Source: Chloroflexota bacterium
GTDB taxonomy: Bacteria; Chloroflexota; UBA6077; JACCZL01
DNA length: 64,000 nt
Assembly: GCA_030447245.1 (NCBI GenBank)
Contig: JAUJPG010000001.1
Span: 479,435 to 543,434, forward strand
Reading direction: 5' to 3'
This document shows, piece by piece, positions 26,575-36,188 of this stretch. The position numbers and the translations under genes are program-made. The notes below the pieces were generated by a model. It worked only from the letters and a program-made list of their open reading frames with translations, searched no databases and had not been told where the DNA came from. How positions within the stretch are numbered: position 1 is the stretch's first letter; each line of letters begins with the position of its first letter.

Positions 26575-28230
26575 ATGGGACGGATGAACGGCGGGCACGC
26601 CGTGGCGCGAAGCCTCGCGGCCGAGGGTGTCGACGTCGTCTTCGGGATCGTCGGTACGCACAACGTCCAGGTCTTCGATGGGCTGCACGACCAGGCCGGG
26701 ATCCGGGTGGTCACCACCCGGCACGAGCAGGGCGCCGGATTCATGGCGGATGGCTACGCCCGGGCCACCGGCCGGATCGCCGCGTGCGTCGTGGTGCCCG
26801 GCCCGGGCCTGACGAACCTCATGACCGCGCTCGGCCAGGCGTACTCGGACTCCGTCCCCATCCTGGCGATCGCCGGCCAGAACCCGAGCAGTCGGCTCGA
26901 GCGCCGGCTGGAGGATTTCCACGAGCTGCCGGGCTCGCTCGGCGTCGCCGCGTCTGTCACGTCCAGCTCCGCCCGGGTGGCCAGCGCCGCCGAGGTGCCG
27001 GCCGCGATTCGCGCGGCGATCCGGATCATGCGGAGCCGCCGACCGCAGCCGACGTATCTCGAGATCCCGATGGAGGTGCTCGGCGGGGAGCACGATGTAG
27101 AGCTGCTGCCCGCGGTTGAGGATTGGACCCGCCCGAGCGGCAGCCCCGAAGCGATCGCCCGCGCGGCGCGCGTCCTTGGCGAGGCTCGCCGACCGATCAT
27201 CCTGGCCGGGGGCGGGGTCATCAGCGCCGAGGCCGGCGGGGCGCTGGGTGCCGTCGCCGAGCGGCTCGGGGCGCCGGTCATCACCGGGATCCACGGCAAG
27301 GGGGCGCTACCGGATGACCACCCGCTGGTGCTGGGCGACGGCTGGGGCCGGCTAGACTTTTTCGACGAGCTGTTCGCCCAAGCCGACGCCTGCCTGGCAG
27401 TCGGGACCCGCTTCGACGTCGTAACCGACTTCCACCAGGGCGCCAGGCTCCCCGACCCGCTCGTCCACGTCGACATCGACCCGACTGTCATCAACCAGCT
27501 CCGCACGGCAACGGTCGGGATCGTCGGCGACGCGCGGCTGGTGCTGGAACGGCTGCGCGACGAGCTGGACGCCGCTTCGGGCGGGGCGGCCACACCACCC
27601 AACGTAGCCACGTCCTGGTGCGACTGCGACGAGGTTCGGGCCAACAAGCGACGAACGCTGGAGCGGTTGGCCGGGCCGGTCCTGGGGCTGCTCGACGCGA
27701 TCCGGGCGACGATCCCGCGCGACGCGATCGTCGTCGACGACCTGTGCCTGCCGGGTTACTGGGCGGTGCCTGGGCTGGACGTGTTCGAGCCGCGCACGTT
27801 CATGCACCCGGGTACCTACGGGACGCTTGGCTACGCCCTGCCGGCAGCGATCGGCGCCCAGATCGGCCGGCCGGACCGCCCGTCGATCGCTCTCTGCGGC
27901 GACGGCGGCTTCTTGTACACCTCGCAGGAGCTGTCGACGGCAGTGCGCGAGTGGGCGAACGTCACGGCGATCGTGTTCAACGACAACGCCTACGGCGCCT
28001 TGAAGCTGCTCCAGGACCGCGCCTTTGACAGTCGTCGCATTGGCGTGGACCTGCACAACCCGGACTTCGCCCTTCTGGGCGAAGCCTATGGGGCTCGCGG
28101 GATCAAGCTAGCCGCGAGTGGTGATCTCGGTCCGGCTCTGGCCCGTGCCATGGAACAGGGCGGCCCGACGGTGATCGAGTGCCCGCTCGACTTCGACGTG
28201 GCCACGGCCCGTCCTCCGTGGATGGCGTGA
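26575..28230 (+). CDS. thiamine pyrophosphate-dependent enzyme, acetolactate synthase-like
   Basis: A 551-residue full-length TPP enzyme with three domains. The activating Glu is at about 51 (RHEQGAGFMADGYARATG), the central FAD/NAD-like domain has RRPIILAGGGVISAEAGG, and the C-terminal motif is GDGGF...NDNAYG at about 441-470. The family covers acetolactate synthase, benzoylformate decarboxylase, sulfoacetaldehyde acetyltransferase and oxalyl-CoA decarboxylase. No small regulatory IlvH subunit is nearby, so a catabolic carboligase or decarboxylase is more likely than branched-chain synthesis. It starts a co-directional run with the SDR, acetamidase and LLM genes. Confidence 0.85.
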   Translation: MGRMNGGHAVARSLAAEGVDVVFGIVGTHNVQVFDGLHDQAGIRVVTTRHEQGAGFMADGYARATGRIAACVVVPGPGLTNLMTALGQAYSDSVPILAIAGQNPSSRLERRLEDFHELPGSLGVAASVTSSSARVASAAEVPAAIRAAIRIMRSRRPQPTYLEIPMEVLGGEHDVELLPAVEDWTRPSGSPEAIARAARVLGEARRPIILAGGGVISAEAGGALGAVAERLGAPVITGIHGKGALPDDHPLVLGDGWGRLDFFDELFAQADACLAVGTRFDVVTDFHQGARLPDPLVHVDIDPTVINQLRTATVGIVGDARLVLERLRDELDAASGGAATPPNVATSWCDCDEVRANKRRTLERLAGPVLGLLDAIRATIPRDAIVVDDLCLPGYWAVPGLDVFEPRTFMHPGTYGTLGYALPAAIGAQIGRPDRPSIALCGDGGFLYTSQELSTAVREWANVTAIVFNDNAYGALKLLQDRAFDSRRIGVDLHNPDFALLGEAYGARGIKLAASGDLGPALARAMEQGGPTVIECPLDFDVATARPPWMA

Positions 28231-28292
28231 GGACCGTCCAGAACCACGGTATCCGCGAAACGAGGCGCTCCCCGGCAGAGGAGGCATCCAGG

Positions 28293-29045
28293 ATGAGGCT
28301 CTCCGGCAAGAACGCGGTCGTCACGGGCGCGGGCAGCGGGATCGGACGGGCGCTGGCGGCCGGCTTCGCACGCGAGGGCGCCGGCGTGGTGGCCGCGGAC
28401 GTGCATGCCGAGACGGCCGAGGAGACCGCCGCGATCATCCGCGAGGCCGGCGGGCGGTCGATCAGCGTCCGGGTCGACGTGGCCCAACGCGCGTCGGTCG
28501 AGCAGATGCTCTCGGCGGCGCTCGCCGAGTATGGGCGGGTGCAGGTGCTGGCCAGCAACGCCGGGGTGAGCGGAGGCTATCACTTTCTGGATCTTCCCGA
28601 GGAGGAGTGGGATCGGGTCCTCGGCATCAACCTCAAGGGGCAGTACCTCTGTGGCCAGGTCGTCGGTCGGCACATGGCCGCGGCCGGCGGCGGCAGCATC
28701 ATCAATACCTCGTCGCAGCTCGGCGAGGGCGCGGCTACGCCGAGCCGGGCGCACTACCTGGCGTCGAAGGGCGGCTCGCGGATGCTGACCCGCGCGATGG
28801 CAGTCGACCTGGCATCCCACGGCATCCGGGTCAACGCACTGGCGCCCGGCCTGACCGAGACGAACCTGACGCGCGAGCGCCTCGAAGAGCCGGAGTTCCG
28901 GCGCTGGGCGCTCGAACGCATCCCACTGGGCCGCCCTGGCCAGCCTGACGACCTTGTCGGCGCGGCCGTCTTCCTGGCCTCGGACGAGTCCGCCTACGTC
29001 ACCGGCAGCACGCTCGTCGTCGACGGCGGCTACCTGGCGCGCTAA
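28293..29045 (+). CDS. short-chain dehydrogenase/reductase (SDR)
   Basis: A 250-residue classical SDR: TGAGSGIG at 11-18, SNAG at about 88-91 in place of the usual NNAG, Ser140/141 and HYLASK (Tyr155, Lys159), and VDGGYL near the C-terminus. NAD(P)-dependent alcohol/ketone conversion is expected. The ATG at 28293 has GAGGAGG 8 bases upstream. The gene lies 62 bases after the TPP enzyme and 1 base before the acetamidase start, so it is in one operon. Confidence 0.88.
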   Translation: MRLSGKNAVVTGAGSGIGRALAAGFAREGAGVVAADVHAETAEETAAIIREAGGRSISVRVDVAQRASVEQMLSAALAEYGRVQVLASNAGVSGGYHFLDLPEEEWDRVLGINLKGQYLCGQVVGRHMAAAGGGSIINTSSQLGEGAATPSRAHYLASKGGSRMLTRAMAVDLASHGIRVNALAPGLTETNLTRERLEEPEFRRWALERIPLGRPGQPDDLVGAAVFLASDESAYVTGSTLVVDGGYLAR

Positions 29046-29046
29046 C

Positions 29047-30075
29047 ATGGGCGGCATGCGGCAGGACGTCAGGCAGCACCGACTTGGGCGCGAGACGGTC
29101 CACTACGCCTGGGACCGCGACTTGCCGCCGTTGCTGGAGATCGAGTCCGGCGACACCGTCACGGTCGAGACGCGCGACGCCGCGGACGGCTACTTTTCGC
29201 GGCATTCTACGCCCCAGGACGTGCTGGCGCGCGTCCGCAAGGGCCACGCGCTGACCGGGCCGATCGCCCTCACCGGTGCGCGGCCCGGAGACGTGCTCCA
29301 GGTGGAGATCCTGGAGCTCCAAACGGGCGACTGGGGCTGGACGATGATCGCCCCAGGACGCGGGCTGCTGCCGGAGGATTTTCCGGACCCGTACCTCAAG
29401 AGCTGGGACCTGTCCGACGGCGAGACGGCCCGCTTCAACCGAGACATCGGCGTGCCCATCGAGCCGTTCTGCGGAGTCATGGGCGTGGCCTGGGACGAAC
29501 CAGGCCAGCAGACGACGATGCCGCCGCGTAGATGGGGCGGCAACCTGGACGTCAAGCAGCTCACCACCGGCGCCACACTCTGGCTACCGATCGCGCTGGA
29601 CGGCGCGCGGTTCTCGCTCGGAGACGCCCACGCCGCCCAGGGCGACGGTGAGGTCTGCATCAGCGCCATCGAGACCGCGGCGACTGCGACGCTTCGCCTC
29701 AGCGTGCGCCGTGACTTCTCGCTCGACTCGCCGGAGCTCCGCACGGCGGGACCGCTGACGCCCAAGACGAACACGGCCGGCTGGCACGCGACGACCGGCA
29801 TCGCGCCGGATCTGATGGACGCGACCAGGGCGGCGGTCCGCGCGATGATCGGCTACCTGGGCCGCGAGCACGGGCTGAGCCGCGAGGAGGCGTACGTCCT
29901 GTCGAGCGTCGCGGTCGACCTCAAAATCAGCGAGGTCGTCGACGTCGTACGTCCTGTCGAGCGTCGCGGTCGACCTCAAAATCAGCGAGGTCGTCGACGT
30001 CCCGAACTGGGTCGTCAGCGCCTTCTTTCCACTCAGCATCTTCCACCGCACTGGTTAGCACCGCGCTCGAGCTGA
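29047..30075 (+). CDS. acetamidase/formamidase family protein, C-terminus frameshifted by a 55-bp duplication
   Basis: A FmdA_AmdA family amidase that would hydrolyse formamide, acetamide or similar amides to acid and ammonia. Family segments include GPIALTGARPGDVLQVEILE, PFCGVMGVAWDEPG, GGNLDVKQLTTGATLWLPI, LGDAHAAQGDGEV and SREEAYVLSSVAVDLKISEVVDV. The last normally continues into PNWVVSAFFPLSIF. Here an exact 55-bp tandem duplication (29891-30000) shifts the frame, so the last roughly 20 native residues are replaced by about 40 unrelated ones ending at 30075. The native stop is at 30056-30058 in the other frame. Whether the product is active is uncertain. Confidence 0.82.
   Translation: MGGMRQDVRQHRLGRETVHYAWDRDLPPLLEIESGDTVTVETRDAADGYFSRHSTPQDVLARVRKGHALTGPIALTGARPGDVLQVEILELQTGDWGWTMIAPGRGLLPEDFPDPYLKSWDLSDGETARFNRDIGVPIEPFCGVMGVAWDEPGQQTTMPPRRWGGNLDVKQLTTGATLWLPIALDGARFSLGDAHAAQGDGEVCISAIETAATATLRLSVRRDFSLDSPELRTAGPLTPKTNTAGWHATTGIAPDLMDATRAAVRAMIGYLGREHGLSREEAYVLSSVAVDLKISEVVDVVRPVERRGRPQNQRGRRRPELGRQRLLSTQHLPPHWLAPRSS
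29891..30000 (+). repeat. exact 55-bp tandem duplication
   Basis: Bases 29891-29945 and 29946-30000 are identical. The unit covers codons for YVLSSVAVDLKISEVVDV of the acetamidase gene. As 55 is not a multiple of three, it changes the reading frame after the first copy. Confidence 0.95.
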
Positions 30076-30271
30076 TCGCCTCGACGGTCGTCGCCATCGC
30101 CACCACGCCCGCTGGGTGATGGCAAGCCGCGGCGATCGCGGCGAGGTCTGCACGCTCACAGCCAGGCGCACAGCTGGTTGACGCCACCCGGGGCGGGGCG
30201 TACCATGCGGTCGCCTCGACCATCGCGGCGTGGGGAGGCCGGCACGCGGCAATCACGGTGGGGGGTGGGCG

Positions 30272-31267
30272 GTGAAGTTCGGGTTCATACCTACTGAGGG
30301 TGGGCGCTTCTATCGGGAGGCGCTCGAGGAGGTGGTGCTCGGCGAGGAGCTGGGGTTCGACTCGATCTGGATGGAGGAGCACCACGGTCTGAAGGACCAT
30401 TACTGGCCCTCGCCGCTGATGGTGCTGGCCGGGTTCGCCACGCGGACCGAGCGAGTCCGGCTGGGGACGAACATCCTGGTGCTGCCGTTCTATCAGCCGG
30501 CGAAGATCGCCGAGGATGCGGCGATGCTTGACGTGATGTCCGACGGGCGGTTCACGCTCGGCGTTGCGATCGGCTACCGACCAGACGAATTCGCGATGTT
30601 CCAGACGCCGCTGGAGCGGCGCGGGGCGCGCTTCGTCGAGCAGATCACGATCATGCGGCGGCTGTGGACCGAGGACAGTGTCGACTTCGAGGGCGAGTTC
30701 TTCAAGCTTGAAGGGGCGCGGATCGAGCCGAAGCCAACGCGAACGGACGGCGTGCCTATCTATATCGGGGCCTGGGGGCCGCTGGGGATGAAGCGCTCGG
30801 CGCAGCTCGCCGAGGCCTGGATACCGGGCCCGACTGCCAACCTGGACAAACTGCTCTCGGCGCGAGACACCTACCATGACGAGCTGCGCGCCGTCGGCAA
30901 GGACCCGAACGCCGTGCCGAAGCCGCTCACGCGCGAAGTCGTGATCGCCGAGACCGAAGCCAGGGCGCGCGAGCTGGCCGAGCGGCACCTGATGGTCAAC
31001 TACCGGGAGGAGTACGGCGGCGGTAAGTGGGACCACCCGCTGATCGGCAAGGAAGACGCCACACCGGTCGGCGAGCTGGACGAGATCGGCCGAGACCGCT
31101 TCATCGTCGGCTCGCCGGAGCAGTGCATCGACAAGATCCGGCGCTTTCGAGATGCCTTCGGCACCGACGAGCTGATCTGCCGGCTCTACTTCCCGGGCAT
31201 GCCGCACGAGCACATCATGCAGGAGCTGCGGCTGCTAGCATCCGAAGTGATGCCGGCGTTCAAGTAG
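30272..31267 (+). CDS. LLM class flavin-dependent oxidoreductase
   Basis: A 331-residue luciferase-like flavin enzyme. It shows MKFGFIPTEGG, LGFDSIWMEEHHGLKDHYWPSP, RVRLGTNILVLPFYQPAKIAED, GRFTLGVAIGYRPDEFAMF and FIVGSPEQCIDKIRRFRD. FMN- or F420-dependent oxidation is expected. The GTG at 30272, preceded by a G-rich site, matches the family start. It is separated from the acetamidase gene by about 200 bases and lies 51 bases before the enolase-superfamily gene, which it probably accompanies in one transcript. Confidence 0.88.
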   Translation: MKFGFIPTEGGRFYREALEEVVLGEELGFDSIWMEEHHGLKDHYWPSPLMVLAGFATRTERVRLGTNILVLPFYQPAKIAEDAAMLDVMSDGRFTLGVAIGYRPDEFAMFQTPLERRGARFVEQITIMRRLWTEDSVDFEGEFFKLEGARIEPKPTRTDGVPIYIGAWGPLGMKRSAQLAEAWIPGPTANLDKLLSARDTYHDELRAVGKDPNAVPKPLTREVVIAETEARARELAERHLMVNYREEYGGGKWDHPLIGKEDATPVGELDEIGRDRFIVGSPEQCIDKIRRFRDAFGTDELICRLYFPGMPHEHIMQELRLLASEVMPAFK

Positions 31268-31318
31268 CGCCCGGTCTAGAAGATCCTGCGTCGAGCCCGC
31301 CGCGCGGGAGTGATCGCC

Positions 31319-32773
31319 ATGCGCCTCGTCATTCGAGGCACCAGCTTGCACGTCGTGAACGCACGGACGCGGATGCCGTTCCGCTACGGCATCGCGACGC
31401 TGACGGCGCTGCCGCACCTGTTCGTCAGCGTGGACCTCGAGGTCGACGGGCGGCGACAGCCCGGCATCGCCGCCGACGGGCTAGCGCCCAAGTGGTTCAC
31501 CAAGGACCCGAACACGACGACCCGCGAGGACGTGGCTGAGATGCTGCGCGTGATCGAGTCGGCCTGCGCGATAGCCCGCGACCAGGCCGAGGCTCGTACC
31601 GTCTTCGATCTCTGGCGGGGCATCTATGCCGAGCAGATGCGCCGCGCCGCGGTGGCAGGCTGGCCGCCGCTGCTGGCGGTATTCGGAGTGAGCCTGGTCG
31701 AACGGTCGGCGATCGACGCCTTCTGTCGTGCGCATGACGCGCCGTTCGCGGCTGCCCTCCGAGCAAACACGCTGGGCATCCGCCTGGAGGAGCTGCACCC
31801 AGAGCTTGCCGGACGCGCGCCAGCGGACCTGCTGCCAGAACGGCCGCTGCGCGCGGTCGCCGTGCGCCACACGGTCGGGCTGACCGACCCGCTGACCGAC
31901 GACGAGATCTCGCCCGCCGAGCGGCTCGACGACGGCCTGCCCCAATCGCTGCAGGCGAGCATCACGACGTACGGGCTGCGCTACCTCAAGATCAAGCTCG
32001 GCGGGGATCGGGCGGCGGACGTGGCGCGGCTTCGACGAATCGGAGAGGTGGTCGGCGCGCGTGGAGGCGGTGACCTGGCGGTCACGCTGGACGGTAACGA
32101 GCAGTACGCCGCGGTGGAGCCATTCCGGGCGCTCTGGCAGTCGCTCGCAGACGAGGCCGCGCTCGCCCCGCTGTTGGGGCGGCTGCTCTTCGTAGAGCAG
32201 CCGCTGCACCGCGACGTTGCGCTCAGCCCAGCGGCGGGCGTCGCGCTGCGCACGTGGACGGATCGGCCATACCTGATCGTCGACGAGTCGGACGACGCGC
32301 TGGACAGCCTGCCGCGCGCGCTCGACGGCGGCTACGTCGGCACGAGCCACAAGAACTGCAAGGGCGTCTTCAAGGGGATCGGCAACGCCTGCCTGCAGGA
32401 GCACCGCCGCCGCGCCCACCCGACAGTCACCCACGTCCTCAGCGGCGAAGACCTGACGACCATCGGCCCGGTCGCACTGACCCAGGACCTGGCGGTGATG
32501 GCCAGCCTCGGCATCGGGCACGTCGAGCGGAACGGCCATCATTACTTCAAGGGCCTGAGCATGTTCTCCGAGGCGGTGCAGGCAGGCGTACGCGAGCGGC
32601 ACGGCGACCTGTACCGCCGCCACGACCGCGGCTTCGCAACGCTCAACATCCTCAGCGGCGCAATCGACCTGAGCAGCGTCGTCGACGCCCCGTTCGGCGT
32701 GGGCTTCGAGGTCGACACGAGCGAGTTCACGCCGCTGGAAGGCTGGAGCTTCGACACGCTCGGAGCGTCATAG
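31319..32773 (+). CDS. enolase superfamily protein, mandelate racemase/muconate cycloisomerase-like
   Basis: A 484-residue protein, longer than the usual 350-400. The barrel carries KIKLGG (Lys near 224), metal ligands in DGNEQY (about 257), VEQPL (about 295) and DESDD (about 322), then SHKNCKG (about 342). These fit proton abstraction next to a carboxylate. The catalytic base pair differs from textbook mandelate racemase and I cannot assign a substrate; an acid-sugar dehydratase or lactonising role is possible. Enolase paralogues are abundant in SAR202-type Chloroflexota. The ATG at 31319 follows GGGAG; a GTG at 31310 is possible. Confidence 0.75.
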   Translation: MRLVIRGTSLHVVNARTRMPFRYGIATLTALPHLFVSVDLEVDGRRQPGIAADGLAPKWFTKDPNTTTREDVAEMLRVIESACAIARDQAEARTVFDLWRGIYAEQMRRAAVAGWPPLLAVFGVSLVERSAIDAFCRAHDAPFAAALRANTLGIRLEELHPELAGRAPADLLPERPLRAVAVRHTVGLTDPLTDDEISPAERLDDGLPQSLQASITTYGLRYLKIKLGGDRAADVARLRRIGEVVGARGGGDLAVTLDGNEQYAAVEPFRALWQSLADEAALAPLLGRLLFVEQPLHRDVALSPAAGVALRTWTDRPYLIVDESDDALDSLPRALDGGYVGTSHKNCKGVFKGIGNACLQEHRRRAHPTVTHVLSGEDLTTIGPVALTQDLAVMASLGIGHVERNGHHYFKGLSMFSEAVQAGVRERHGDLYRRHDRGFATLNILSGAIDLSSVVDAPFGVGFEVDTSEFTPLEGWSFDTLGAS

Positions 32774-32928
32774 CGTAGCCAACGTGATCGGCGCGACCGG
32801 TCGGCGTGTTTGACAGCCGGTCAGTGGGCGCGTAGGATGCGGCGTGGGTCACCCTAACGGCCGAGAAGACGCGGGGTCAGCCACGGGACCGTCGGAGTGG
32901 CGCTCGACGGATGATGGAGGCGGGATCG

Positions 32929-34047
32929 ATGACGAAGACGCTGCTGCCGACGACGGTGATCGGGTCGTACCCGCTGCCTCCCTGGCTCGAACAGGCGCGC
33001 GGGGCGGCCGAGCGCGGCGAGCTGACCGCCGAACAGCTCGAAGAGGCGCACGACAACGCGGTCCGCTCGGCGATTGTGGACCAGGAGATCGCCGGCATCG
33101 ACGTCATCACCGATGGCGAGCTGCGCCGCGAGACGATGGTCTACTTCTTCACCAAGCGAATCGGCGGCTACGACAACAGCGGTCGGATGCAGCCGATTGG
33201 CAACCTGGACCCGAGCATCCAGATGCCGGACCCGATCGTCCGCGACAAGGTGCGCCCTGGCAGCCTCGGCGCGGAGATGGCACGCCACTTCCGCTTCCTC
33301 CAGGAGTATACTCGGGCTAAGACCAAAGTCTGCGTAACCGGGCCGCACATGCTGGCCAAGCGGGCCCATAACGAGGCGTACGGGTGGGACCGCGAGCTGG
33401 TTTTCGAGCTGGCCGAGATCATGAACGCCGACCTGAAGCAGGTCGTCGCGGCCGGCTGTCGGGCGATCCAGATCGACGAGCCGGTCTGGGTAGGCTGGCC
33501 GGATGAGGTCCGCGAGTGGGCGGTGGAGGCGTTCAATCGGACGGTGGACGGCGTCGACGCCGAGATCTCGCTGCACATCTGCTACGGCAACTATCGGCTG
33601 CAGCGACTGTTCGTGGGTGAGTACGCCGACCTGTTTCCAGCCGTGCTCGACGCGAACGCCCACCGAATCCTGCTGGAGTTCGGGCGCCTGGGCCACGACA
33701 TGCTGGAGCTGTTCCAGAAGTACGCGACCGACATGGAGCTGGGCGTCGGCGTTGTCGACGTCAAGTCGCCGGAGGTCGAACCGGTCGAGACGATCGCCGA
33801 GCGGATGCGGACGGCGCTGCGCTACGTTCCGGCCAACAAGGTCTGGTTTACGCCGGATTGCGGGATGAAGTTTGCCCGGCGCGACGCCGCGTTCGGCAAG
33901 CTGCGGGCGCTCGTCGCGGCGGCGGATCAGGTGAGGGCGGACGTGGAGGGCCGGCCGCCGACCGCGGTCTCGGCCACGAGCGCCGCCACCAGCGGCGAGG
34001 TTGACGGGGACATCCGCGTCCAGGCTGGCGCGCCGAGCGACGGATGA
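32929..34047 (+). CDS. cobalamin-independent methionine synthase (MetE C-terminal domain) family protein
   Basis: A 372-residue single-barrel protein corresponding to the catalytic half of MetE. VIGSYPLPPWL opens it and ITDGELRRETM follows. Likely zinc ligands are His216 and Cys218 in LHICYGNY and Cys311 in FTPDCGMK. Stand-alone proteins of this type transfer methyl groups to or from thiols/corrinoids or have catabolic roles; full MetE needs the N-terminal half, which is absent here. The last roughly 40 residues are low complexity. The ATG at 32929 follows GGAGG with 8 bases spacing. It lies 21 bases before the ABC permease gene. Confidence 0.8.
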   Translation: MTKTLLPTTVIGSYPLPPWLEQARGAAERGELTAEQLEEAHDNAVRSAIVDQEIAGIDVITDGELRRETMVYFFTKRIGGYDNSGRMQPIGNLDPSIQMPDPIVRDKVRPGSLGAEMARHFRFLQEYTRAKTKVCVTGPHMLAKRAHNEAYGWDRELVFELAEIMNADLKQVVAAGCRAIQIDEPVWVGWPDEVREWAVEAFNRTVDGVDAEISLHICYGNYRLQRLFVGEYADLFPAVLDANAHRILLEFGRLGHDMLELFQKYATDMELGVGVVDVKSPEVEPVETIAERMRTALRYVPANKVWFTPDCGMKFARRDAAFGKLRALVAAADQVRADVEGRPPTAVSATSAATSGEVDGDIRVQAGAPSDG

Positions 34048-34068
34048 TCGGCGATCAGGAGGGAAGCC

Positions 34069-34938
34069 GTGGCGGTTGACGAGCGGCTGGGCGCGGCGGC
34101 GGCGATGCCGCCGGCCGAGTCCCCGCCGGCTCGCCCTCGGGGGCGAGGGTCGGGAGCGGCCGAGCTCTTCCAGCGACGGGTGATGCCGCTGCTGGTGATC
34201 GTGCTGTTCCTTGGCGTCTGGGAGGTCTTGTGCCGGGTGCTGGACGTCAAGACGTACCTCTTGCCGACGCCTTCGCGCATCTGGGAGGAGCTGGTCAGGC
34301 AGGGACCGAGCCTGGTTGAGCACACCTGGATCACCACCTACGAGATGCTGCTCGGCTTTGGGCTGGCCGCGGTGGTCGGGATCGGGCTGGCCGTGCTGAT
34401 CGTGTCGTCGCCGCTCTTCGACCGCAGCGTCATGCCGGTCCTGATCTTCAGCCAGACCGTCCCGAAGATCGCGATTGCGCCGCTGTTCATCGTCTGGTTC
34501 GGCTTTGGGCCGACGGCCAAGGTGCTCGTCGCTTTCCTGATCTGCTTCTTTCCGATCGTCATCGACACGGCGATCGGGCTGCGGTCGGTCAGCCCGGACA
34601 TGCTGAACCTGGCGCGATCGATGGGCGCGAGCTGGTGGGACATCTTCCTGAAGATCCGTCTGCCGACGGCGCTGCCGTACATCTTCGGCGGGCTCAAGGT
34701 GGCCATCACGCTGGCGGTGGTCGGCGCCGTCGTCGGCGAGTTCGTCGGATCGACCAAGGGGCTCGGCTACGTGCTGTTGAAGGCGAACGGCGAGCTCCAG
34801 ACGCCGCTGCTGTTCGCGGCGATCGCAATCCTGACCGCGATTGGGATCCTGTTCTACTACCTGCTCGAAGCGGCCGAGCGGCTAGCAATCCCGTGGCACG
34901 TCTCGCGCCGGGGCCAGGAGGGCAACTGGACGATGTGA
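34069..34938 (+). CDS. ABC transporter permease, SsuC/TauC-type
   Basis: A 289-residue permease with about six membrane helices. The cytoplasmic EAA-like loop is GASWWDIFLKIRLPTALPYIFGGLK, placing it in the nitrate/sulfonate/taurine (BPD_transp_1) group. The first roughly 40 residues are low complexity and include a DNA palindrome (arms 34130-34136 and 34141-34147). The GTG at 34069 has AGGAGGGA just upstream. It forms an importer with the binding lipoprotein and ATPase that follow. Confidence 0.88.
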   Translation: MAVDERLGAAAAMPPAESPPARPRGRGSGAAELFQRRVMPLLVIVLFLGVWEVLCRVLDVKTYLLPTPSRIWEELVRQGPSLVEHTWITTYEMLLGFGLAAVVGIGLAVLIVSSPLFDRSVMPVLIFSQTVPKIAIAPLFIVWFGFGPTAKVLVAFLICFFPIVIDTAIGLRSVSPDMLNLARSMGASWWDIFLKIRLPTALPYIFGGLKVAITLAVVGAVVGEFVGSTKGLGYVLLKANGELQTPLLFAAIAILTAIGILFYYLLEAAERLAIPWHVSRRGQEGNWTM

Positions 34939-35017
34939 GGCCGGGCTCGGATCCCAGCACTTGACGCCGAGTGGGCGCACAGCGTGCGCCCGTGAGCCAC
35001 ATAGAGGGAGATAACTG

Positions 35018-36184
35018 GTGCACCAAATCACGCTTCGTCGCCTGTTCGCCGGCCTGACGGTCGCAACAATGGTTCTCGCCGCCTGCCAACCGACGCCGCC
35101 CGCCGCGCCGGCCAAGCCGACCGAAGCGCCCAAGCCGGTCGCCAGCCCGGGCGTGGCAGCCTCGCCGTCGCCGAGCCCGTCGCCAAGCCCGGCCGCCAAG
35201 CCCGGCGCGGCTGCGCCGGCCGCCCCGGCGCCGGTGGCCGCGGCCAAGCCGGCGAGCGGCCCACTGACCAAGCTGGCGCTCTCGCTCAACTGGACGCTGT
35301 ACGGCGAGCACGCCTTCTTCTTCGTCGCCCGCGACAAGGGCTTCTTTGCCGAGCAGGGATTGGACGTCGAGATCAAGGAGGGTAGCGGCTCGGCCAACAC
35401 CGTCAAGCTGGTCGGCGCGAACGCCGATCCGCTCGGCTACGCTGACACGCCGACGGTGATGCGGGCCCAGGCCGAGGGTGTCCCGGTGACGATGACGCTC
35501 GTGGTCCAGCAGAACGGCCCGTCGTCGGTGATTCACCTGGCCGAAAAGCCGCTCAAGACGCCGAAAGACCTGGAAGGCAAACGGATCGCACTGACCGCCG
35601 GCGACAGCTTCAGCGCGATCTTCCCGGCCTTTTTGGCGGCGAACGGAGTCGACCAGTCGAAGGTCGAGATCGTCTCGCTGCCGACGCCCGCGGCCAAGGA
35701 GACCGCCCTGCTTCAGGGGCAGGTGGATGGCTTCCTGGGCTTCTTCAACGACCAGCCGTTGCGGATGATGGACCGCGAGAAGATCGAGCTGAGCTGGCTG
35801 CCGTTCTACGAGCACGGGGTCAACGTGCTGAGCACCGGGATCATCGCGAACGAGTCGTTCGTCACCCAGAACCCTGAGCTGATGAGGAAGTTCCTGGCAG
35901 GCTTCGTCAAGGGGATCGAGTACACGCGTCAGAACGTCGACGAAGCGGCCGAGATTTTCGCCAAGGCCGCGCCGACCTTCCACCATGCGCTCGGCAAGCA
36001 GGAGATCGAGATGACACTCCCGCTGCTCCAGACCGCCGCCAGCCGGGGTCAGCCGACCGGCTGCATGGCCGAGAAGGACTTCCGCGACACCTACGACCTG
36101 TTGGTCAAGAACGCCAACCTCAAGGCCGATCTGGACCCCAAGACGCTGTTCACGAATGAGTACCTACCCAGCCGCTGCGGCTAA
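35018..36184 (+). CDS. ABC transporter substrate-binding lipoprotein, NMT1/THI5-like (SsuA-type)
   Basis: A 388-residue lipoprotein. A signal peptide ends in the lipobox MVLAAC (Cys about 23), followed by a roughly 50-residue Pro/Ala/Ser linker typical of Chloroflexota. The binding domain starts at LTKLALSLNWTLYGEHAFFFVARDKGFF, as in nitrate/sulfonate/taurine and pyrimidine-precursor binding proteins, with LEGKRIALT and VDGFLGFFNDQP later. It captures a small solute outside the membrane; ligand unknown. The GTG at 35018 follows GAGGGAGAT. It is the middle gene of the importer. Confidence 0.88.
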   Translation: MHQITLRRLFAGLTVATMVLAACQPTPPAAPAKPTEAPKPVASPGVAASPSPSPSPSPAAKPGAAAPAAPAPVAAAKPASGPLTKLALSLNWTLYGEHAFFFVARDKGFFAEQGLDVEIKEGSGSANTVKLVGANADPLGYADTPTVMRAQAEGVPVTMTLVVQQNGPSSVIHLAEKPLKTPKDLEGKRIALTAGDSFSAIFPAFLAANGVDQSKVEIVSLPTPAAKETALLQGQVDGFLGFFNDQPLRMMDREKIELSWLPFYEHGVNVLSTGIIANESFVTQNPELMRKFLAGFVKGIEYTRQNVDEAAEIFAKAAPTFHHALGKQEIEMTLPLLQTAASRGQPTGCMAEKDFRDTYDLLVKNANLKADLDPKTLFTNEYLPSRCG

Positions 36185-36188
36185 CGAA

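Noticed and set aside
32854..34323. Long open minus-strand frame opposite the MetE-like gene and permease
   Set aside because: Its translation is Arg/Ala/Pro-rich with no motifs, while the plus strand encodes a clear protein with zinc ligands. High GC makes such antisense frames common.
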